From Paracoccaceae bacterium (GTDB taxonomy: Bacteria; Pseudomonadota; Alphaproteobacteria; Rhodobacterales; Rhodobacteraceae): 64,000 nt of DNA. Location: NCBI GenBank assembly GCA_016936395.1, contig JAFGXY010000009.1:1-64000 (forward strand), given 5' to 3'. The first letter of the stretch is position 1, and every line of letters starts with the position of its first letter. A program made the position numbers and the translations under genes. Below are positions 46,160 to 53,639 of the stretch, in pieces. A model generated the notes under the pieces. The model was not told the DNA's origin, did not search any database, and saw nothing but the letters and a program-made list of their open reading frames with translations.

Positions 46160-46957
46160 CTATCGTTCTGACCGGGCCCGCAGCCGCGCCTCGATCCGGC
46201 GCAGGATCAGGCTGAGGCCGATGGTCATGGTCAGATAGATCAGCGCGGCCACGTTATAGGTCTCGAAATAGCGGAAATTGCCTGCGGCCGTGACCTTGGC
46301 CAGTTGCGCCACATCGGTGACGCCCAGCACGCTGACAAGGCTGCTGTCCTTGACCATGGCCACGAAATCATTGCCCAAGGGCGGCAGGATCATCCGGAAG
46401 GCCTGCGGAAAGATGATGTGGCGGAACCGCTGTCCGCCGGACAGGCCAAGTGCCTGCGCGGCTTCGATCTGGCCCTTGTCCACCGCTTGCAGGCCGGCGC
46501 GGAAAATCTCGGCCAGAAAGGCGGAATAGGCCAGCATCAGCGCAATCACCGCCCGCGCGATCAGCGGGAAATCCCGGGTGCGCCATGGCGAAAGCCCCAG
46601 CGGTTCGATCACCGCATTGACCGCGATCACCAGCATCGGGGCCAGCACGAAAGCCACATACAAAAGCAGCACGATGATCGGCACACCGCGCATCACCTCG
46701 ATATAGAGCCGTGCCGTCTGGCGCAGAACGACAAACCGTGACATCCCCATCACCGCCAGCCCCAGCCCGATCAGGCAGGCACCCAGATAGGCCACCACAG
46801 CCGCAATGATGGTGACGACAATGCCTTTTGACAGCGTGTTCAGTGCCTTGGCATAGACAGGATCGGCCAGCACCTGCCAGAACAGGGCAAGGCCTGTGAC
46901 CACAAGGATCACCAGCCACCAGGGAAAATCGTGGTCAGGCTTGGGGTTCGGGGTCAT
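46160..46957 (-). CDS. Polar amino acid ABC transporter permease
   Basis: A 265-residue HisM/GlnP-type inner-membrane subunit with about five or six hydrophobic segments, the MRGVPIIVLLLYVAF helix region and the ATPase-contact loop (IEAAQALGLSGGQRFRHII, near 165-185). It works with the binding protein at 46997. No matching ATPase gene is next to it in this window, so it must borrow one or have it elsewhere. Confidence 0.92.
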   Translation of the reverse strand: MTPNPKPDHDFPWWLVILVVTGLALFWQVLADPVYAKALNTLSKGIVVTIIAAVVAYLGACLIGLGLAVMGMSRFVVLRQTARLYIEVMRGVPIIVLLLYVAFVLAPMLVIAVNAVIEPLGLSPWRTRDFPLIARAVIALMLAYSAFLAEIFRAGLQAVDKGQIEAAQALGLSGGQRFRHIIFPQAFRMILPPLGNDFVAMVKDSSLVSVLGVTDVAQLAKVTAAGNFRYFETYNVAALIYLTMTIGLSLILRRIEARLRARSER

Positions 46958-46964
46958 GTCGGCT

Positions 46965-46988
46965 GGCCCCGGCGCGGTGACCGGGGCC
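46965..46988 (-). promoter_or_regulatory. Hairpin between binding-protein and permease genes
   Basis: GGCCCCGG (46965-46972) pairs with CCGGGGCC (46981-46988): a perfect 8-base-pair stem filling most of the 39-base gap. It lacks a T run. As at 35013 and 40243 it follows a solute-binding-protein gene. Confidence 0.6.
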
Positions 46989-46996
46989 GGGGGCCG

Positions 46997-47779
46997 TTAC
47001 TGACCCATCTTGTAATCAAGAAACCACTTGGTGTTCAGCGCCTCAAGGGAGCCATCCGCCTTCATCGCCGCAATTCCGGCGTTGATCGGCGCGACCAGAT
47101 CCGAGCCCTTGGGGAAGATGAAGCCGAAATCCTCGGTCCCCAGCTTGTCGCCCACGATCTTGAGGCCGCCGGCCGACGCCTCGACATAGCCCGCACCAGC
47201 GGTGCCGTCGGTCAGCACCAGATCGACATCGCCGGCCTTCAACGCTTCGACCGTGGCGCCAAAGGTTTCAAACAGCTTGATGCGCGGGTTAGCCTCATCG
47301 CCATCCAGCACCTCGTAGACCGAGACATAAAACGGCGTGGTGCCGGGCTGGGCCGCGATCAGCAGGGTCGGATCGGCCTTGAAGCTGGCGGCATCGGTGA
47401 ACCGCGCCTCATCGCCGCGCACCATCATCACCATCTGGCTGGTCATGTAGCTGTCGGAAAAATCGACTTTTTCCTTGCGGTCGTCCTTTATGGTGATGCC
47501 GGTCATGCCAAGGTCGAACTGGCCCTCGGACACGGCAGGGATCATCGCATCCCACGAGATGTTTTCGAATTTGACGGTAAAGTTCAGCCGTTTCGCCAGT
47601 TCGGCCATTGCGTCGTATTCCCAGCCGATCGCGGTGCCCGAGGCATCCAGAAATTGCAGCGGCGGATAGGCGTTTTCGGTGACGACAACAATCTCGCGGC
47701 CGCCCAGATCGGGCAGGTTCTGGGCAAGGGCAACCGTCGTTGTCAGGGCAAGGGCGGCAAAGGCAGCGGTCAGTTTCAT
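46997..47779 (-). CDS. Polar amino acid ABC transporter binding protein
   Basis: A 260-residue periplasmic receptor with a signal peptide (1-19, cut near VALAQ) and the SBP_bac_3 fold: VVTENAYPPLQFLD near residue 33, the Asp/Arg ligand segments and DLVLTDG near 190. It likely binds a polar amino acid or opine. The gene order is binding protein then permease; the ATPase is missing from the cluster. Confidence 0.92.
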   Translation of the reverse strand: MKLTAAFAALALTTTVALAQNLPDLGGREIVVVTENAYPPLQFLDASGTAIGWEYDAMAELAKRLNFTVKFENISWDAMIPAVSEGQFDLGMTGITIKDDRKEKVDFSDSYMTSQMVMMVRGDEARFTDAASFKADPTLLIAAQPGTTPFYVSVYEVLDGDEANPRIKLFETFGATVEALKAGDVDLVLTDGTAGAGYVEASAGGLKIVGDKLGTEDFGFIFPKGSDLVAPINAGIAAMKADGSLEALNTKWFLDYKMGQ

Positions 47780-47862
47780 CGGTCAGGCTCCCGGTTGGAT
47801 GGCCCGTGATCGGGCGCGTTCTGGTGGCGACTATGCGGCGGTGCGCGGGTCTCGGCAAGTCG

Positions 47863-48915
47863 TCAGCTTTGGGCCGCCGCACGGTGCAGGCCCGCACACA
47901 CCGGGCAATCGGCCCGATGCGTCACCACAATCACCCGTGCCTGCGCATAAAGCGCGTCGTGAATCATCAGACGCCCGCGCAAGCCTTCGCCCGCGTCGGT
48001 GATGTGCTTGACGGCCTCCAGCGCCATCATCGACCCCATCACACCGGGCAGCGGCGACGCGACGCCCGCCTCGGCACAGCTTGGCGCTAGGCCGGGCGCG
48101 GGCCGCACCGGGAAGACGCATTCATAACACGGGCCGCCGCGCGCCGGATCATACAGGCTGATCTGGCCTTCCCACTGGGTGATCGCCGCCGAAATCAACG
48201 GCTTGCCCGCCGCCACGCAAACCCGGTTCAGCAGATAGCGGGTGTCGAAATTGTCGGTGCCGTCCAGCACAAGGTCATAATCGGCCACCAGCGCCGCCGC
48301 CGTCACCTGGTCCAGTCGCCGGTGATAGGGCCGCACCTCGATGAAAGGGTTCAGCGCCTGCATCGCCACTTGCGCCGAAAACACCTTGGGCATGCCGATG
48401 CGGGCATCGGTGTGGATTATCTGGCGTTGCAGGTTCGACCCTTCGACGCCGTCACCATCAATCACCCCGATCACGCCCACGCCGGACGCCGCCAGATACA
48501 GCAAGGCGGGCGAGCCAAGGCCCCCCGCCCCCACCACCAGCACCCGTGCCGCCTTCAGCCGCTTTTGCCCCGGCCCGCCGATTTCACGCAGCATGATGTG
48601 GCGGGCATAGCGGTCCAGCTCGGTGGGCGAAAACGTGCCCGGCTTGGGGGCAACTTCGGCCTTGGGCACCACCTGCCCGCGCAACCGCCGCAGCCCGGTG
48701 CGATAGGCAAGGGCCACCACCGCCAGAACGCCCAGCAACAGCCAGCCGCGAAACTCGCCGCCGACGAAGCGGCCCAGACCCGGCGGCATATAGGGCGCGT
48801 GCGCCACCAGTAGCACCGCGAGCCAGCCCCAGGCCGCCAGCCACATCCACCGCGATGACCAGCCAAACCAGCGGCCTGCGCCAAAGATTGCGGCAAAACC
48901 CAAAAGCCCGATCAT
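47863..48915 (-). CDS. moeB: MoeB/ThiF-type adenylyltransferase with membrane N-terminus
   Basis: Adenylates the C-terminus of MoaD or ThiS-type sulfur carriers. After two or three hydrophobic segments in residues 1-75 comes the ThiF/E1 domain (from about 95): ATP loop VVGAGGLGSPAL, DGTDNFDTRYL and the zinc Cys pairs CYEC and CPVC. The membrane extension is unlike E. coli MoeB (249 residues) and makes 350 residues here. It is followed upstream by dut after nine bases, in a moeB-dut-coaBC run. It could serve thiamine or molybdopterin synthesis. Confidence 0.88.
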   Translation of the reverse strand: MIGLLGFAAIFGAGRWFGWSSRWMWLAAWGWLAVLLVAHAPYMPPGLGRFVGGEFRGWLLLGVLAVVALAYRTGLRRLRGQVVPKAEVAPKPGTFSPTELDRYARHIMLREIGGPGQKRLKAARVLVVGAGGLGSPALLYLAASGVGVIGVIDGDGVEGSNLQRQIIHTDARIGMPKVFSAQVAMQALNPFIEVRPYHRRLDQVTAAALVADYDLVLDGTDNFDTRYLLNRVCVAAGKPLISAAITQWEGQISLYDPARGGPCYECVFPVRPAPGLAPSCAEAGVASPLPGVMGSMMALEAVKHITDAGEGLRGRLMIHDALYAQARVIVVTHRADCPVCAGLHRAAAQS

Positions 48916-48925
48916 GCGCGCCCCA

Positions 48926-49393
48926 TCACTTGCGGCCCGTCGAGCCGAAACCGCCCGTCCCCCGCGCGGTATCCGTCAGGGCGTCGACCACGACAAAGCC
49001 CGCCTGCACCACCGGGGCGACAATGATCTGCGCGATGCGGTCGCCATGCTGCACGGTATAGGGTTCAGCGCCAAGATTGACCAAAGCCACGCCCAATGGC
49101 CCGCGATAATCAGAGTCGATGGTGCCGGGCGTATTTGGCAAGGTTATGCCGAACCTGGTCGCAAGGCCGGACCGTGGCCTGATCTGCATCTCGAACCCGG
49201 GCGGGATCTCGACCCGGATCCCGGTCGGGCAGATCGCCCGCTGCATCGGGGCCAGTGTGAACCCGGCGGACCGGCTTTCGGGCGGCAGGTTGGCGCGAAT
49301 GTCTGCCCCAGCAGCGCCCGGCGTTTCATAGGCGGGCAAGGGCAGGCTGCGGTCGGCCCAGTCTTCAAACAGGATCTTTACCAACGGGGTCAT
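48926..49393 (-). CDS. dut: dUTP diphosphatase
   Basis: Hydrolyses dUTP to dUMP and diphosphate, keeping uracil out of DNA. The 155 residues carry the five trimeric dUTPase motifs: [26 protein letters not shown] (catalytic Asp), the GDRIAQ stretch and the C-terminal [10 protein letters not shown] arm. It overlaps coaBC by four bases. Confidence 0.96.
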   Translation of the reverse strand: MTPLVKILFEDWADRSLPLPAYETPGAAGADIRANLPPESRSAGFTLAPMQRAICPTGIRVEIPPGFEMQIRPRSGLATRFGITLPNTPGTIDSDYRGPLGVALVNLGAEPYTVQHGDRIAQIIVAPVVQAGFVVVDALTDTARGTGGFGSTGRK

Positions 49394-50583
49394 TGCAGCG
49401 CCTTTGCGATCCGTTCGGCCAGCCGCCGTGCCACCGCATCCTTGGACATGCGCTGCCAGCCCTCGGCGCCGCTGTCGGAAATCACCGTCACCGCGTTTTC
49501 ACTGCCACCCATGATGCCGGTCGCGGGCGACACATCATTGGCCACGATCCAGTCACAGCCCTTGCGCGCGCGTTTGGCCGTGGCGTGGGCGACCACGTTT
49601 TCGGTTTCAGCGGCAAAGCCCACCACCAAGGCCGGGCGCATCGGCCCCTTGGATACGCTCGCCAGAATGTCGGGGTTCTCGGCAAACTCCAGCACCGGGG
49701 CCTTGCCTGAGCCGTCTTTCTTCATCTTTTGCGCGCCCGCATTGGCCACCCGCCAATCGGCCACCGCCGCCGCCATCACCGCCGCATCGGCGGGCAAGGC
49801 GGCCTGCACCGCATCCAGCATCTGTTGCGCGGTTTCCACCCTGACCACATCGACGCCCGCAGGCGGTGGAACAGACGCGGGCCCGGTCACGAAGGTCACC
49901 CGTGCCCCCAGATCGCGCAGCGCCGCCGCAAGCGCCGTGCCTTGGGCCCCCGAACTGCGGTTGGCAATATAGCGCACCGGGTCAATCGGTTCATGCGTCG
50001 GGCCAGATGTCACCAGCACATGTCGCCCCATCAGCAGCCCGGCCCCCAAGGCCGCCGCGATGGCCGCCACAATCTCGGCCGGTTCCGCCATCCGACCCGG
50101 GCCAAACTCGCCACAGGCCATCTCGCCATCGTTGGGCCCGACAAACAGCACCCCGTCACCGCGCAAGGTGGCGACATTGCGCTGTGTTGCCGGATGGGTC
50201 CACATCCGCACATTCATCGCAGGCGCGACCAGCACCCGCTTGTCGGTGGCCAGAAGCAGGGTCGAGGCCAGATCTTCGGCCCGCCCGCCCGCCATCTTGG
50301 CCATCAGATCGGCCGTTGCCGGGGCCACCACCACAAGGTCAGCGGCGCGCGAAAGCTGGATGTGACCCATCTCGGCTTCATCGCCCAAGTCGAACAAATC
50401 CTGATACACCTTGTGCTGGGCCAGCGCCGACACGGAAAGCGGCGTCACGAACTGCGCCCCGGCACGGGTCAGCACCGGCACCAGCGATGCCCCGGCCTTT
50501 TGCAACAGCCGGATCAATTCAAGTGACTTGTAGGCCGCGATCCCGCCGCCAATGATCAGAAGAACCCGTTTTCCGGCCAGCAT
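49390..50583 (-). CDS. coaBC: Bifunctional CoaBC, pantothenate to 4'-phosphopantetheine steps
   Basis: Joins cysteine to 4'-phosphopantothenate (CoaB, C-terminal) and decarboxylates the product (CoaC, FMN-binding, N-terminal). The 397 residues show the CoaC motif PAMNVRMW near 118 and the CoaB start [15 protein letters not shown] near 190, followed by NRSSG. It is the first gene of the coaBC-dut-moeB run; the ATGA overlap couples it to dut. Confidence 0.96.
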   Translation of the reverse strand: MLAGKRVLLIIGGGIAAYKSLELIRLLQKAGASLVPVLTRAGAQFVTPLSVSALAQHKVYQDLFDLGDEAEMGHIQLSRAADLVVVAPATADLMAKMAGGRAEDLASTLLLATDKRVLVAPAMNVRMWTHPATQRNVATLRGDGVLFVGPNDGEMACGEFGPGRMAEPAEIVAAIAAALGAGLLMGRHVLVTSGPTHEPIDPVRYIANRSSGAQGTALAAALRDLGARVTFVTGPASVPPPAGVDVVRVETAQQMLDAVQAALPADAAVMAAAVADWRVANAGAQKMKKDGSGKAPVLEFAENPDILASVSKGPMRPALVVGFAAETENVVAHATAKRARKGCDWIVANDVSPATGIMGGSENAVTVISDSGAEGWQRMSKDAVARRLAERIAKALQ

Positions 50584-50644
50584 CCTGCGCCCCCCGTTGC
50601 CGTACCGACGTTAGGGCGCAACGCGCGCCAAAGGCAACACCTCG

Positions 50645-51445
50645 TCAGCGCAACCCAAGGCAAGGATCTTCGCGCGGGGCGGCTTCGGTCACGATCCACA
50701 GATCAAACGGCGGATCATCGGGGGCCGCGTTTTCCATCTGGCCAACCGACAGCACCGAAACATCGGGGGCCGCTTGCGCCAGAATCGACGGCACCCCCCA
50801 ATCCTTGCGGGCATGGCCCGACCCGGTGATCACCGCGACCGGCGGCCCCACCTCATCCAGCGCCTTCATCACCGCCTGCGCCAGATAGGCATCGCGCAAC
50901 CGCTGTGCCTGCACCATGCCGGGCAACAGCGACGGCGGCATCGCGTTGCAATGCGCCTCCATCTGCTCGGCCTCGCGCGCGGTCTGTTCCTCGGCGGGCA
51001 GCGCCTTTGCCAGACCGAAAACCTCGCCGCCCGGCATCACCGCCAAGGCACCATCCGTCACCGATTGCCGGGCCAAGGCGCGCGGCACCTCGGCGCCATA
51101 GTGGCGGGCGTCGCGGGCGGCGACGAACACCGGATAATACAGGCTGAAGTCAGGCCAGCCGCTGTTGGCCCAGCCCAAGATGCGCGCCACGCCGTCGCGG
51201 TCACCCAGATCGGCAGGCACCTTTTCGGCGGCCTCCGCGCTCAGCATTTCCCAGACCACCGCTTTCGGGGCCAAAGAAAACACCGCCCGCGCCTGGTTCA
51301 TATGGTGCAGCGGGTTATCGTGCACCTCGCCCAGCACCACAACATCGGCCTTGGGAATGGCGTCAAACGCCTCGGGCGCCATCGCCTCGGCCCAAGCCAT
51401 CGGTGCAAAACCGCAAATCGCGACAAGGCGAATGATCCATGCCAT
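50645..51445 (-). CDS. ChaN-family haem-binding-like protein
   Basis: A 266-residue exported protein: signal peptide 1-19, then the ChaN (Cofac_haem_bdg) core with LGEVHDNPLHH near residue 35 and ITGSGHARKDWG near 207. E. coli and Campylobacter relatives bind haem and relate to iron uptake. ATG 51445 overlaps the rpoHII stop by one base (TGATG), so it is made with the stress sigma factor. The haem ligand Tyr/His set cannot be confirmed by eye. Confidence 0.82.
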   Translation of the reverse strand: MAWIIRLVAICGFAPMAWAEAMAPEAFDAIPKADVVVLGEVHDNPLHHMNQARAVFSLAPKAVVWEMLSAEAAEKVPADLGDRDGVARILGWANSGWPDFSLYYPVFVAARDARHYGAEVPRALARQSVTDGALAVMPGGEVFGLAKALPAEEQTAREAEQMEAHCNAMPPSLLPGMVQAQRLRDAYLAQAVMKALDEVGPPVAVITGSGHARKDWGVPSILAQAAPDVSVLSVGQMENAAPDDPPFDLWIVTEAAPREDPCLGLR

Positions 51446-52320
51446 CACAGGAAATGCTGCACTTCGCGCGACTGGCTTTCAAGGCTCTTGCGCATCTTGC
51501 CAAAGGCCGCGGCTTCCAATTGACGCACCCGCTCCTTGCTCAGGCCCAACTCCTCCCCAAGCGATTCCAGCGTGCGCGGGTCATCGCGCAATTTGCGCTC
51601 GGCCACGATAAAACGTTCGCGCGCGTTCAGCGCCTGCATCGCCTTGACCAGCCAGCCGCGCAGCCGCGCCGCATCATGCGACAATTCCACCGCTTCGGCG
51701 GCCTGCGTGCTGTCATCTTCCAGCGCGTCAATCCACTCGCGGCCGTCCTCGTCGCTGGATTGCGTCGCGTTCAGCGAAAAATCCGACCCGGACAGACGGC
51801 CTTCCATCATCTCGACATCGGCCAGTGACACCCTCACTTCGGTGGCGACCTGCTGGCGCAACTGGAACTGGTCCAGCACTTCGCCACGCTGTGCCGCCTC
51901 GCGCTCCAGCTTGGCCTGCACCCGGCGCAGATTGAAAAACAGCGCCTTCTGGCTGCTGGTGGACCCGGTGCGCACCATCGACCAGTTGCGCATCACATAG
52001 TCCTGAATGCTTGCCTTGATCCACCACACCGCATAGGTGGAAAACCGAACGCCACGGTCAGGATCGAACTTGTCTGCGGCCTTCATCAGGCCAAGCGATG
52101 CCTCTTGAATAAGGTCGGGCATCGGCGCGCCATAGCGGCGGAACTTGGCCGCCATCGAGATCGCCAGCCGCATGTAGGCGGTCACCAGACGATGCAGGGC
52201 CCGTTCGTCACGCTGGTCACGCCAGGCATAGGCAAGGCGCAACTCTGTCTCGGCATCCAGCAACTCTGCCCGCATGGCTTTGCGTGACATCGTTTGGTCG
52301 TTATATCCGTCCAGTGCCAT
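51445..52320 (-). CDS. rpoH2: RNA polymerase sigma-32 factor, RpoHII type
   Basis: A 291-residue sigma-70-family factor. Region 2.3-2.4 (FSTYAVWWIKASIQDYV, about 92-108), the RpoH box-like segment (QKALFFNLRR) near 122 and region 4.2 (LSKERVRQLEAAAFGKM) are present. The MALDGYND start and the RTGSTSSQK stretch resemble Rhodobacter RpoHII, which acts in singlet oxygen and heat responses downstream of RpoE. The promoter found upstream supports this type. RpoHI is the alternative and cannot be fully excluded. Confidence 0.88.
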   Translation of the reverse strand: MALDGYNDQTMSRKAMRAELLDAETELRLAYAWRDQRDERALHRLVTAYMRLAISMAAKFRRYGAPMPDLIQEASLGLMKAADKFDPDRGVRFSTYAVWWIKASIQDYVMRNWSMVRTGSTSSQKALFFNLRRVQAKLEREAAQRGEVLDQFQLRQQVATEVRVSLADVEMMEGRLSGSDFSLNATQSSDEDGREWIDALEDDSTQAAEAVELSHDAARLRGWLVKAMQALNARERFIVAERKLRDDPRTLESLGEELGLSKERVRQLEAAAFGKMRKSLESQSREVQHFL

Positions 52321-52363
52321 CTTCCAACCCCCAGTTGCGGATCGTCCACCGCAGTTTTCAAGG

Positions 52364-52392
52364 TATTACGCAGCGTGTCCTCTACCGGATCA
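52364..52392 (-). promoter_or_regulatory. RpoE-type promoter for rpoH2
   Basis: On the minus strand TGATCC is followed by exactly 18 bases and then TAATA, 44 bases before the rpoH2 ATG. The Rhodobacter sphaeroides RpoE (ECF11) consensus is TGATCC-N18-TAAGA, and rpoHII is a known RpoE target there. The -35 is perfect, the spacing exact and the -10 differs by one base. The element also overlaps the likely start of cobU on the other strand. Confidence 0.76.
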
Positions 52393-52944
52393 CCCCCCGC
52401 ACCGTCTTTTTCCCTGCCTCCCCTTACGCTGATCATCGGCGGAGCAAGGTCAGGCAAGTCGCGCATCGCAGAACGTCTGGTCGTCGGCAGCGGTCGCCCC
52501 CGGGTTTATATCGCCACCGCGCAACCGCTGGATGACGAAATGCAGGACCGGATCGCCCACCACCGCCGCGACCGCGGGCCAGGCTGGACCACGATCGAAG
52601 CACCCTTGAACATAGACGCAGCCCTTGCTGCCTGTAAACCTGAGTTTACAATCCTTGTGGACTGCGCGACAATTTGGCTCTCAAATGCCTTGTTTTCCGG
52701 GGGTGACCTCACGAATATGTGTCATGGATTGGTTGACAGTCTTTGCAGAAGCCCCGCCCCGATCGTCATTGTATCCAACGAGGTCGGGGGCGGTATCGTT
52801 CCCGAAAATGCCGTCGCGCGGCAGTTTCGCGATGCTCAGGGCCGCCTGAACCAGATGATCGCTGCCCGTGCCGATCTGGTGGTGGTGGTGATGGCGGGCC
52901 TGCCTTTGGTGCTGAAAGGCAGCCTGCCGCCGGGTGCGCTGTGA
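52375..52944 (+). CDS. cobU: Adenosylcobinamide kinase / guanylyltransferase
   Basis: Phosphorylates adenosylcobinamide and attaches GMP in the cobalamin nucleotide loop pathway. The 189 residues have the P-loop GGARSGKS near residue 23, IATAQPLDDEM, the hydrolytic His region (DRIAHHRRDRGPGW) and SNEVGGGIVPE. The start is uncertain: GTG 52375 gives a usual length; no ATG is near. It overlaps cobC by four bases (GTGA). Confidence 0.92.
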   Translation: MSSTGSPPAPSFSLPPLTLIIGGARSGKSRIAERLVVGSGRPRVYIATAQPLDDEMQDRIAHHRRDRGPGWTTIEAPLNIDAALAACKPEFTILVDCATIWLSNALFSGGDLTNMCHGLVDSLCRSPAPIVIVSNEVGGGIVPENAVARQFRDAQGRLNQMIAARADLVVVVMAGLPLVLKGSLPPGAL

Positions 52945-53519
52945 CCCGCCTGCACCTTGTCCGGCACGGCCCCACTCACGCACGTGTGATGGTGGGCTGG
53001 ACCGATCTTCCCGCCGATCTGTCGGATCAGGCCGCCCTTGCGCGGTTGTCGGCCCATCTTCCGCCGGATGCGCCCGTCATCTCGTCCGACCTGTCGCGCG
53101 CCATCGCCACCGCCGATGCACTTGCCCTGCCGACGCGCCGCCGCTTGCCCGCGGACCCTGCCTTGCGCGAAATCCACTTTGGCGGGTGGGAGATGCGTGA
53201 CTTTACCGAGGTCGAGGCTGAAACCCCCGACCTGATCCATACGTTTTGGGAAACACCGGGCAGCATCCGCGCGCCGGGGGGCGAATGCTGGAACGACGTT
53301 ACGGCCCGCGTTGCGGGCGCGTTGACCCGGCTGACCGAGCAGACCCCCGATCAGATCATCGTCGTGTGCCACTTCGGCGCCATCCTTGCCGCCCTGCAAG
53401 TCTGCCTGCGCCTGAGCCCGGCCGAAGTGTTTGCTCACAAGATCGACAATCTGTCTGTCACAGAACTGCACAAAACCCGCTCCGGCTGGCAGCTTGAGCG
53501 GATCAATCACATTCGTTGA
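52941..53519 (+). CDS. cobC: Histidine phosphatase, probable alpha-ribazole phosphatase
   Basis: A 192-residue phosphatase of the phosphoglycerate mutase-like group: LVRHGPTH (catalytic His) near residue 7, Glu in EIHFGGWEM and second His in VVCHFGA near 145. Coupled to cobU by a GTGA overlap, it probably removes phosphate from alpha-ribazole-5'-phosphate in cobalamin assembly. Without that context it could be another small phosphatase. Confidence 0.82.
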   Translation: MTRLHLVRHGPTHARVMVGWTDLPADLSDQAALARLSAHLPPDAPVISSDLSRAIATADALALPTRRRLPADPALREIHFGGWEMRDFTEVEAETPDLIHTFWETPGSIRAPGGECWNDVTARVAGALTRLTEQTPDQIIVVCHFGAILAALQVCLRLSPAEVFAHKIDNLSVTELHKTRSGWQLERINHIR

Positions 53520-53582
53520 TGTGCCGGTGCAGGAGTCATCGCTGGATCGCCGGTCATGCCCGGGCCTAGAAGCCCATTGATG

Positions 53583-53611
53583 TTAACCATTCGCTAACCC
53601 TGCCCCCTTAA
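53583..53611 (+). promoter_or_regulatory. CtrA-like box upstream of comM
   Basis: TTAA-N7-CTAA at 53583-53597, beginning with TTAACCAT, is one base from the CtrA consensus TTAA-N7-TTAA and is 43 bases before the comM start. A second TTAACC lies at 53608. In Rhodobacter capsulatus CtrA controls comM and other DNA uptake genes used to receive gene transfer agent DNA, which supports the reading. Binding is inferred. Confidence 0.5.
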
Positions 53612-53639
53612 CCCTTTGGCAAGGGGAACGGGGTGAAAC

